DNA of 5,286 nt, from the NCBI GenBank assembly GCA_030641505.1, contig DAOWHI010000259.1, positions 1 through 5,286 on the forward strand, given 5' to 3'. The position numbers and the translations under genes were made by a program. Shown piece after piece: positions 1-5,286 of the stretch. Every line of letters begins with the position of its first letter. The stretch's first letter is position 1. The DNA is from Gemmatimonadota bacterium. GTDB lineage: Bacteria > Gemmatimonadota > Gemmatimonadetes > JACCXV01 > JAHWKZ01. The notes below the pieces were generated by a model that saw only the letters and a list, made by a program, of their open reading frames with translations, ran no database searches and was not told the origin of the DNA.

Positions 1-380
1 ATGCGACCAAAGCGGCGGCGGGGCTCGATCTGCGCGCGGCCGAGGCTCACCGGATCGAGCCCGGAGAGCGTCGGCTGATTGGCACTGGCTTCGCGATCGC
101 TTTGCCATCCAGTTGCGAGGGCCAGATTCGACCGCGATCCGGGATGGCAGCTGAGCATGGCGTCACCGTTCTGAACGCCCCCGGAACCGTCGATGTAGAC
201 TATCGGGGCGAAGTGAAGGTCTTGCTGGTGAACTTGGGTCAAGAAGTCGTCGAGATCAATCGTGGTGATCGCATCGCACAGCTGGTCGTCGGACCCGTTT
301 CGCGCCTCGACTTGGTTGAGGTCGATGCACTTTCCGAGACAACTCGGGGAGTCGGTGGCTTCGGGTCGACCGGTCGGTGA
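1..380 (+). CDS. dut: dUTP diphosphatase (dUTPase), 5'-truncated
   Basis: Trimeric-type dUTPase, a cytoplasmic enzyme that hydrolyses dUTP to dUMP and pyrophosphate, keeping uracil out of DNA and supplying dUMP for dTMP synthesis. The reading frame is open at the window start; complete codons begin at base 3 and give 125 residues before the TGA. All five family motifs are visible (numbering from the first visible residue): motif 1 AGLDLRA at 6-12, motif 2 RSGMA at 45-49 (usually RSGLA), motif 3 GTVDVDYRGE at 61-70 with the probable catalytic Asp64 and substrate-stacking Tyr67, motif 4 GDRIAQLV at 88-95, and the glycine-rich motif 5 RGVGGFGSTG at 115-124. The family is usually about 145-150 residues, so only some 20 N-terminal residues should lie outside the window. 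Its stop is 7 nt before the mreB start, so the two are probably co-transcribed. Start codon and promoter cannot be seen. Confidence 0.96.
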   Translation, partial: ATKAAAGLDLRAAEAHRIEPGERRLIGTGFAIALPSSCEGQIRPRSGMAAEHGVTVLNAPGTVDVDYRGEVKVLLVNLGQEVVEINRGDRIAQLVVGPVSRLDLVEVDALSETTRGVGGFGSTGR

Positions 381-381
381 G
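376..381 (+). promoter_or_regulatory. Shine-Dalgarno-like site for mreB, overlapping the dut stop
   Basis: GGTGAG lies 6 nt upstream of the GTG at 388. GGTGA is complementary to part of the usual 16S rRNA 3' tail (the GGUGA portion of AAGGAGGUGA). The site contains the dut stop codon TGA (378-380), so ribosomes finishing dut stop on the mreB ribosome binding site, which would favour translational coupling. It helps to choose GTG 388 over the in-frame ATGs further upstream inside dut. Confidence 0.5.
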
Positions 382-387
382 CGCGCC

Positions 388-1440
388 GTGCTGAGTTTCC
401 TCAGATCGAACGTCGGGCCGTTTCTGGCTAGCGAGGTGTCAGTTGATCTCGGTACCGCCAACACGCTCATTTACGTAAAGGGGCGAGGCATAGTCCTCAA
501 CGAACCGTCGGTCGTCGCCTTGGACGCGGACACGCGCGAGATCCTCGCGGTCGGGCTCGAGGCGAAGAAGATGTTGGGCCGAACGCCGGCTGGAATCAAC
601 GCCGTACGACCCCTCAAAGACGGCGTAATCGCTGATTTCGAAGTGACTGAGAAGATGCTTCGTGATTTTCTGAAGCGCGTGTTGCGAAATCGCCTCATGC
701 CGATACGCCCGAAGGTTCTCATCTCAGTTCCCAGCGGTATCACCGAAGTCGAGAAGCGGGCTGTCCGAGATAGCGCCGAGTCAGCCGGCGCAAAGGAGGT
801 GTACCTGGTCCCCGAGCCGATGGCGGCCGCCATTGGTGTTGGCCTTCCGGTCGAGACACCAACCGGTAACATGGTGATCGACATCGGCGGTGGAACCACC
901 GAAATTGCCGTTATCGCGCTGTCTGGTATTGTGAGCGATATGTCGATCCGGGTTGGCGGCGATGAGATGGATGAAGCGATTCAGCACTTCGTAAAGCAGG
1001 ACTACAACATCGTGATCGGAGAGCCTACGGCGGAGCAGGTGAAGATGACGATCGGCTCGGCGTATCAATCGGTCAACGGAGACGAGGTCATGGACGTGAA
1101 GGGGCGCGACGTCGTGACCGGGATCCCGAAGACGGTTCGAGTGAGCTCAGCCGAGATACGTGACGCGATCCAGGAGCCGATCATGGCGGTGGTTGATGCT
1201 GTCCGGCAGGCGCTCGAGCGGACCCCGGCTGAGCTGGCGAGCGATATCGTCGATCGCGGTATCGTGATGACCGGCGGTGGCGCCCTGCTCCGAGGACTCG
1301 ACTCGCTACTGCTCGAGAACACCAACCTTCCCATCAACGTCGATGAGGAACCGCTGACCTGCGTGGTCCGCGGTACCGGTCGGATACTAGATGACCCGGA
1401 CAAGTATCGCGGCGTGCTCTTCCTGAGCGGCCGCAACTGA
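388..1440 (+). CDS. mreB: Rod shape-determining protein MreB (bacterial actin)
   Basis: MreB is the actin-like ATPase that forms membrane-bound filaments and directs lateral wall synthesis. From GTG 388 the protein has 350 residues, close to the family's usual 335-350. The frame stays open upstream through dut (an ATG lies at 262), but GTG 388 puts the conserved phosphate-1 motif DLGTANTLIYV at residues 20-30, as in other MreBs, and has a ribosome binding site. Other landmarks are VLNEPSVVAL at 36-45, the PSGITEVEKRAV stretch at 115-126, PEPMAAAIG at 142-150, phosphate-2 DIGGGTTEIAVI at 165-176, the adenosine motif MTGGGALLRG at 294-303 and the EEPLTCVVRG block at 320-329. The first 13 residues are hydrophobic with one Arg (Leu2, Phe4, Leu5, Val9, Phe12, Leu13) and could serve as a membrane anchor, as in other Gram-negative MreBs. 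No key motif is missing. First of the shape genes, 22 nt ahead of mreC. Confidence 0.97.
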   Translation: MLSFLRSNVGPFLASEVSVDLGTANTLIYVKGRGIVLNEPSVVALDADTREILAVGLEAKKMLGRTPAGINAVRPLKDGVIADFEVTEKMLRDFLKRVLRNRLMPIRPKVLISVPSGITEVEKRAVRDSAESAGAKEVYLVPEPMAAAIGVGLPVETPTGNMVIDIGGGTTEIAVIALSGIVSDMSIRVGGDEMDEAIQHFVKQDYNIVIGEPTAEQVKMTIGSAYQSVNGDEVMDVKGRDVVTGIPKTVRVSSAEIRDAIQEPIMAVVDAVRQALERTPAELASDIVDRGIVMTGGGALLRGLDSLLLENTNLPINVDEEPLTCVVRGTGRILDDPDKYRGVLFLSGRN

Positions 1441-1462
1441 ATCCACGGCTCGGCGTTGGCTG

Positions 1463-2395
1463 ATGCCGTTACTACCCCCTGCTCGCCGCGCTGAAGCCAT
1501 CGCCATCACTTGTGTGGCGGCGTCACTGGTCCTATTGGCGCTCCCCGATTCGCGCCAAGCCGCGCTCGCCCGTTCGGTCAATCACGTCGTAATGCTGCCC
1601 GTGTCTCGGGTTCGTGAGGTGTTTGGCGGATACCTGCGACTGAGAACCGAGAACACGCAACTCAGGCGTCAGCTTCAAGGAGCACGAGTCGAGCTCTCGG
1701 ACACCGAGGCGGTTCGGTTGCAGAACCGAGAGTTGAGGAGCTTGCTCGGCTTCGCAGACCACTTGCCGGTAAACCTTACCGCCGCCAGGGTGATCAATCG
1801 TGATTTCATGGCGGCACCAAGCGTGATGATCGTTGACGCCGGTCGTGCCGATAATGTCACTGAGAACCTGCCTGTGGTAACCGATCGTGGCCTGGTGGGT
1901 AAAATCGTTTCGGTTGGGCAGGGTACAAGCGAAGTCATGTTGTACACACACCCGGATTTCAGCGCCAGTGCCCTGTTGCTCGGTGGCGATCATCTCGAGT
2001 ACGGGATCGTGCGCCCGAACGCGGCGGGTCGATTGCAGTTGTTGTTGCCTTTGAGAGCGCGCTCCGAAACCGGTGATCGAATCGTAACATCGGGCTACGG
2101 AGGTGCCTTTCCGCGGGGGATCCCAATCGGACAAGTCACCGCGAGCCAGGAGGACCAGCGACTGGGGTTGCAGCAGATCGATCTGGTTGAACCCGGGGTT
2201 GATCTGGGTTCGTTGACGGTGGTGTTTGTGCTCATGCGGGACTCCTCACGAGACGCCTCGGCGGGGGATAGTTTGCGACTGTTCTGGCCGGGTTACGCCC
2301 ACCCGCCGATGGCGGGCGATCGGCTGGGTGGTAAATCATCGGCTGTCGGAGGTGACCCGATCGCGCCGGCTGAAGCCAACAGCGACTCGTTGTGA
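1463..2395 (+). CDS. mreC: Rod shape-determining protein MreC
   Basis: Bitopic inner-membrane protein of the elongasome whose periplasmic part binds and activates PBP2. The 310-residue product has a short N-terminus rich in Pro and Arg, one membrane segment at about residues 11-28, a predicted coiled coil at about 50-95 (LRLRTENTQLRRQLQ followed by LQNRELRSLLGF), then the beta-rich MreC domain at about 102-257. This domain includes the conserved DAG at 125-127 and RGLVGKI at 142-148, a hallmark of the family. After about residue 257 comes a 53-residue polar tail rich in Gly, Ser, Ala, Pro and Asp, beyond the usual end of the domain. ATG 1463 is the natural start because it gives a proper cytoplasmic stub before the membrane segment. 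I see no good Shine-Dalgarno in the 22 nt after mreB, so translation may depend on coupling. The end overlaps mreD by four bases. Confidence 0.95.
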   Translation: MPLLPPARRAEAIAITCVAASLVLLALPDSRQAALARSVNHVVMLPVSRVREVFGGYLRLRTENTQLRRQLQGARVELSDTEAVRLQNRELRSLLGFADHLPVNLTAARVINRDFMAAPSVMIVDAGRADNVTENLPVVTDRGLVGKIVSVGQGTSEVMLYTHPDFSASALLLGGDHLEYGIVRPNAAGRLQLLLPLRARSETGDRIVTSGYGGAFPRGIPIGQVTASQEDQRLGLQQIDLVEPGVDLGSLTVVFVLMRDSSRDASAGDSLRLFWPGYAHPPMAGDRLGGKSSAVGGDPIAPAEANSDSL

Positions 2396-2892
2396 CCGAT
2401 TCGATCGGGCCCACGGGTGCTCAACCGCTTTCGCGCCAACGATATGCAACGTTTCTCGCTTTTTGCCTGTTGGCGGCGATCGTGCTCGAGGATCCACTGG
2501 CGATCGGCGGTGCGCGGCCAGATTTTGTGCTCATCGCGCTCACCTATGGCGCTCTGGCGTGGCAAGCCCAAGCCGGGGCGCTACTGGGTTTTGCGCTGGG
2601 CCTCTTCCGCGACGCGCTCGTGTTGTCGCACTTCGGGTTACACGCGCTGGGGATGACCGTCCTCGGGTACGGCCTGGGCAAGTCGCGTGAGACCCTCTAC
2701 CTCACGACCCGCGGGGTTGATCTTGCCCTGATAGCGGGGGCCAAGCTCGTGCTCGACGTGCTCATCCTCGGGGCAGCTGCTTCGGGCACATGGGAGGCGT
2801 TTGAGACGCGGTTCTTCTGGGAGAGCCCGCTCAGCGCCGCCTATACTGCCCTCGTAGGAGTGCTCTGCAAGCGCCTGCTCCTGGGCCGCTAG
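2392..2892 (+). CDS. mreD: Rod shape-determining protein MreD
   Basis: Small polytopic inner-membrane protein of the elongasome that works with MreC. The 166 residues match the usual MreD length (about 160-170). Hydrophobic segments run at about residues 18-37, 44-57, 61-78, 82-95, 109-130 and 146-164, which fits five or six membrane passes. The PDFVLIALTYGAL stretch (43-55), followed by GALLGFALGLFRDAL (62-76), is the most recognisable part: MreDs typically have a PD pair at the start of a helix and a G-rich helix ending in an acidic residue. MreD sequences diverge strongly, so the call rests on these patterns plus position directly after mreC. GTG 2392 overlaps the mreC stop as GTGA, typical of translational coupling, and there is no clear ribosome binding site of its own. 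It ends in TAG, before the only sizeable spacer in the cluster. Confidence 0.92.
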   Translation: MTDSIGPTGAQPLSRQRYATFLAFCLLAAIVLEDPLAIGGARPDFVLIALTYGALAWQAQAGALLGFALGLFRDALVLSHFGLHALGMTVLGYGLGKSRETLYLTTRGVDLALIAGAKLVLDVLILGAAASGTWEAFETRFFWESPLSAAYTALVGVLCKRLLLGR

Positions 2893-2986
2893 GCGCCCAA
2901 GCGTCGACGGCGGCGCGAAGTTTGCCTCCCGTTTAATGTAGGCCTAAGTTCGGGCTCTTAAAGCTTTTCCAGATGTTCGGGGGGTA
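2893..2986 (+). other. AT-richer spacer between mreD and mrdA, possible internal promoter region
   Basis: This 94-nt gap is the longest non-coding stretch in the window. Its first 28 bases are GC-rich, then 2921-2980 falls to about 47% GC (about 43% in 2931-2970) against roughly 60% around it. It contains two short perfect palindromes, TAGGCCTA (2939-2946) and AAAGCTTT (2960-2967). A TTTAAT (2932-2937) resembles a -10 box but has no matching -35 box, and TTGCCT (2922-2927) resembles a -35 box but is followed at 17 nt only by TAAGTT, a poor -10. I therefore cannot name a promoter. The AT bias and position still suggest a leader or second promoter for mrdA-rodA. A weak GCGCC/GGCGC stem (2893-2897 with 2912-2916) lacks a T-run and is not a convincing terminator. 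Confidence 0.35.
2979..2985 (+). promoter_or_regulatory. G-run that may act as the mrdA ribosome binding site
   Basis: Six G followed by T (GGGGGGT) stand just before the TTG at 2987. With one G:U wobble, GGGGGT can align to GGAGGT, but it ends only one base before the start codon, closer than the usual 5-9 nt. No better Shine-Dalgarno is visible upstream. The same G-run lies inside a five-codon mini-ORF beginning at ATG 2973. Confidence 0.3.
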
Positions 2987-4840
2987 TTGAAAACCAGTTT
3001 CACTCCGCAATCGGGCGCTCCGTTCGATCCGGAGAACCGTAACCAGCGCGGGCTCCTGGCGCGAGTCGGTCTGCTTGCGGTTTTCGGGATCCTGCTAGCG
3101 ACTTTCTTCCGGTTACAAGTCGTGGAGCACGCCTCGTATGTTGAGCGCGCGACCAGCAACCAAGTGCGGACGATTCCACTACCAGCGCCTCGCGGTTTTA
3201 TCTACGATCGCGACGGCGACGTTATCGCTGAAAATGTACCGGCATATTCCGTTTCGCTCCTTCCGGCGTCGGTCGAGGAGCTAACAACATCGATAGACAA
3301 GATCGGATCGATTCTCGAGCTCGACGAGCACGAGATCGAAGCCTTAACGCGTCAGTACCAACTCGCACCCGGCCAACCGATTTTGCTCGATGACGATCTT
3401 GACTACCGCACACTTTCGAAGCTCGAAGAGAAGCGCAGTCAAGTCCGCGGGTTGTTGCTTCAACCGAAGCCACGGCGCGTCTATCCGTACGGTCGTGCGA
3501 CAGCTCACCTCATCGGCTATGTCGCGCAAATCGCCGAAGCCGAGTTGTCGGAGCTCAAGGAGCAAGGATACGCGCCCGGTGACATCGTAGGAAAATCCGG
3601 CATCGAGCAGATGTATGAGACCGAGCTCCAAGGCCAGAAGGGCGCGGAGTACCGCGAGGTGGATGTTCGGGGTCGCTGGATAGGGCCATGGGTAGAAAAG
3701 CCATTCGACCCTCCAAAACGTGGCCAGGACCTGACACTTACGGTCGACCTCGATCTCCAACGCCGCGCCGCGGAGCTGTTCCCGAAGGACAAGCGGGGCT
3801 CGGTGGTGGCGCTTGATCCCAACACTGGCGATGTGCTGCTGCTGTACTCGCACCCGACGTTTGAACCCAATGTTTTCAGTGGCCGGTTGACCTCCGAGGC
3901 TTGGAATCAACTCGCGAACGACGCGTCGAAACCGCTTCTCAATCGGGCGATTCAGGCACGTTACGCCCCTGGATCGGTCTTTAAGTTGGCGACCGCGGCG
4001 ATGGCGATGTCGCTTGGCGTTGTGAAGGTGGACGAATACGAGGATGTTCCGTGTCGAGGTGGGTATCAGTTCGGCCGCCGCTGGTTCGGTTGTCATGCTG
4101 TTCACGGTTGGGCCACGCTGCAGGACGCAATTATCACCTCGTGCGACACGTACTTCTATCAGTTAGGCCTGGCTCTCGGGCTGGAGGAGATCACGCGGAT
4201 TGGGTCGGGGTGGGGCTTTTCCGGGCTCACCGGTGTCGATCTCCCGAGCGAGGCGGAGAGCCTGTATCCAACCTCCGCGGATTGGTATGACGAGCGTTAC
4301 GGTCCTGGAGGGTGGGGTTCCGGCGTGATTCTGAACCTCGCGATTGGTCAGGGTGAGATCGCCTGGACGCCACTCAAACAGGCGCAGGTCGTTTCCGCAC
4401 TGGTCAATGGGGGCAAGCTCTGGACGCCTCGGATCCGCGCCACGAATCGGCCGCCCTGGTCGGTCGGGACGCTACCGCTGTCTAGCGATCAGTTCGAGAT
4501 CCTACGAGCGTCGCTGACCGGGGTGGTGAACGACTGGCGAGGGACAGCTTTCCATCGCGCACATACGGTTCCGCTCCGCTACACGATCGGTGGCAAGTCG
4601 GGCACCGTTGAACACAACGGTGGTACCGCTCACGGTTGGTTCGTGGCTGCTGGTCCGATGGAGCGACCTCAGATCGTGGTCGCGGTGATTGTCGAAGAGG
4701 GGCGCAGTGGTTCGGCCCAGAGCCCGATCGCGATCGACCTCGTACAAAGTTATCTCGACGGTCGCAATGGCTTGGTTCCGGACGAAGCCGGCCCGCCGCC
4801 GCCGATCGCGCTTGGCGAATCGGTCTCGAGCGTCGAGTAA
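2987..4840 (+). CDS. mrdA: Penicillin-binding protein 2, elongation-specific D,D-transpeptidase
   Basis: Class B PBP of the elongasome: a membrane-anchored, periplasmic enzyme that cross-links the glycan made by RodA. It has 617 residues, typical for PBP2 (E. coli about 633). A cytoplasmic stub (1-24) precedes the single membrane helix (about 25-46). The PBP dimer (pedestal) domain follows, with the RGFIYDRDG motif at 69-77 and GKSGIEQMYE at 202-211. The transpeptidase domain occupies about 265-590. Catalytic motifs are Ser330-Val-Phe-Lys333 (SxxK, nucleophile Ser330, in the setting YAPGSVFK), Ser385-Cys-Asp387 (the SxD form usual in PBP2) and Lys537-Ser-Gly539 (KSG instead of the common KTG). 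Cys356, Cys369, His373 and Cys386 suggest a metal site. It ends in a Pro-rich tail (601-606). The TTG start is the only usable initiation codon before the helix: an in-frame TAA lies at 2945-2947 with no ATG or GTG after it. rodA follows after 5 nt. Confidence 0.96.
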   Translation: MKTSFTPQSGAPFDPENRNQRGLLARVGLLAVFGILLATFFRLQVVEHASYVERATSNQVRTIPLPAPRGFIYDRDGDVIAENVPAYSVSLLPASVEELTTSIDKIGSILELDEHEIEALTRQYQLAPGQPILLDDDLDYRTLSKLEEKRSQVRGLLLQPKPRRVYPYGRATAHLIGYVAQIAEAELSELKEQGYAPGDIVGKSGIEQMYETELQGQKGAEYREVDVRGRWIGPWVEKPFDPPKRGQDLTLTVDLDLQRRAAELFPKDKRGSVVALDPNTGDVLLLYSHPTFEPNVFSGRLTSEAWNQLANDASKPLLNRAIQARYAPGSVFKLATAAMAMSLGVVKVDEYEDVPCRGGYQFGRRWFGCHAVHGWATLQDAIITSCDTYFYQLGLALGLEEITRIGSGWGFSGLTGVDLPSEAESLYPTSADWYDERYGPGGWGSGVILNLAIGQGEIAWTPLKQAQVVSALVNGGKLWTPRIRATNRPPWSVGTLPLSSDQFEILRASLTGVVNDWRGTAFHRAHTVPLRYTIGGKSGTVEHNGGTAHGWFVAAGPMERPQIVVAVIVEEGRSGSAQSPIAIDLVQSYLDGRNGLVPDEAGPPPPIALGESVSSVE

Positions 4841-4845
4841 CGGCG

Positions 4846-5286
4846 GTGGCCCAGCTCGCCAGCAGTCGACTCACGAGTCCCCACAACTGGTACCTGCTCG
4901 GCTTGGCCGTCACGTTGTCGCTCAGTGGCTTGGCGATGCTTTACTCGACCGGCCAGACTGCGTCGACCGCGAACTCAGAGTTCTGGCAGTACCAGGTCAT
5001 ATGGCTATTCGTCGCGCTAATCGCGTACGCGGCAGTCGGTGTGCTTCCGTTGCGGTTTGTGGAGCAGTCCAGCTGGCTCATCTACGGGGTGGGCGTGCTT
5101 GCGTTGATCGTCGTGCTGGCGTTCCCAGCAATCGGTGGAGCGCGATCTTGGATTCGGTTCGGCAGCATCGGTTTCCAGCCCTCGGAGTTCGCCAAGTTAG
5201 GGGCGATTCTCGTGGTCGCGCGATGGGTCGCGTCTCTCGAACACCCGCCGCGTAAGCTGTCGGAACTGGCGATACCGGCGTCTCTG
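4846..5286 (+). CDS. rodA: Rod shape-determining protein RodA (SEDS glycosyltransferase), 3'-truncated
   Basis: RodA is the polytopic SEDS-family peptidoglycan polymerase that extends glycan strands from lipid II and pairs with PBP2. The frame from GTG 4846 stays open to the window end, giving 147 codons of an expected 370-420. Visible are three hydrophobic segments (about residues 15-34, 50-67 and 77-94), then the SEDS signature: GGARSWIRFG at 97-106 and FQPSEFAKL at 110-118, leading into the next membrane segment. This signature separates SEDS proteins from other membrane proteins. Choosing RodA over FtsW rests mainly on position after mreBCD and mrdA. GTG 4846 lies 5 nt after the mrdA stop and gives a short N-terminal stub before the first helix; no strong ribosome binding site is visible, so translational coupling to mrdA is likely. 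The catalytic extracellular loop and the C-terminal half lie outside the window. Confidence 0.93.
   Translation, partial: MAQLASSRLTSPHNWYLLGLAVTLSLSGLAMLYSTGQTASTANSEFWQYQVIWLFVALIAYAAVGVLPLRFVEQSSWLIYGVGVLALIVVLAFPAIGGARSWIRFGSIGFQPSEFAKLGAILVVARWVASLEHPPRKLSELAIPASL

Noticed and set aside
93..100. GCGATCGC, the cyanobacterial HIP1 octamer
   Set aside because: This exact octamer was found only once, so it is no evidence for a cyanobacterial origin. The broader signal is the CGATCG hexamer.
262..387. In-frame upstream extension of mreB from ATG 262 (or ATG 325)
   Set aside because: It would add 42 (or 21) residues that overlap dut, resemble no MreB and precede the normal N-terminus. GTG 388 has a ribosome binding site and gives the usual length.
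1532..2134. 200-codon open frame on the minus strand inside mreC
   Set aside because: It is antisense to a well-supported MreC and its translation shows no family motif or domain pattern.
2893..2916. GCGCC...GGCGC hairpin after mreD as a terminator
   Set aside because: The stem is only 5 bp with a 14-nt loop and no T-run follows. The next gene continues the same pathway, so termination here is not supported.
2922..2950. TTGCCT/TAAGTT pair as a sigma-70 promoter for mrdA
   Set aside because: The -35-like box is acceptable and the 17-nt spacing is right, but TAAGTT matches the -10 consensus at only three of six positions, too weak to call.
3344..4105. 253-codon open frame on the minus strand inside mrdA
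   Set aside because: It lies wholly opposite a gene with full PBP2 motifs, its product is rich in Arg, Leu and His without recognisable domains, and long antisense frames are common in GC-rich coding DNA.
4689..5255. 188-codon plus-strand frame across the mrdA/rodA junction
   Set aside because: It is out of frame with both. The translation is Arg-rich low-complexity sequence, while the other two frames carry PBP2 and the RodA signature.

Overview
The window holds one compact, plus-strand cell-elongation (rod shape) gene cluster: a 5'-truncated dut, then mreB, mreC, mreD, mrdA (PBP2) and a 3'-truncated rodA. Each gene is called from family motifs readable in its translation. The DNA is GC-rich (roughly 60%). 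MreBCD together with a PBP2/RodA pair points to a rod-shaped bacterium with a peptidoglycan wall, most likely diderm. The order dut-mreB and the style of the MreC and PBP2 sequences remind me of Gemmatimonadota or related uncultivated lineages, but that is a tentative impression that would need a homology search.

Layout: dut runs from before the window to 380. mreB follows 7 nt later, from a GTG at 388 to 1440. After 22 nt comes mreC (1463-2395). mreD (2392-2892) overlaps mreC by four bases (GTGA). A 94-nt spacer (2893-2986), the only real gap, is noticeably AT-richer than the genes. mrdA (2987-4840) begins with a TTG just after a run of six G. rodA starts at a GTG at 4846, five nt after the mrdA stop, and is open to the end of the window (147 codons seen). 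No RNA genes, mobile elements, CRISPR arrays or convincing terminators were seen.

How the genes work together: MreB filaments on the inner face of the membrane connect through MreC and MreD to the RodA glycosyltransferase and the PBP2 transpeptidase, which insert new lateral wall. Dut is a housekeeping nucleotide-pool enzyme that appears to be co-transcribed with the shape genes. The tight spacing from dut to mreD and from mrdA to rodA supports one operon, or two transcription units divided at the 2893-2986 spacer.

This is a conventional elongasome locus and I see no undescribed system. Points worth a second look are the odd mrdA start (a G6 run, a five-codon mini-ORF, and an ATG that would be in frame with one more G), a predicted Cys/His metal site beside the PBP2 active site, a KSG rather than KTG motif, a long polar tail on MreC, and strong over-representation of CGATCG.
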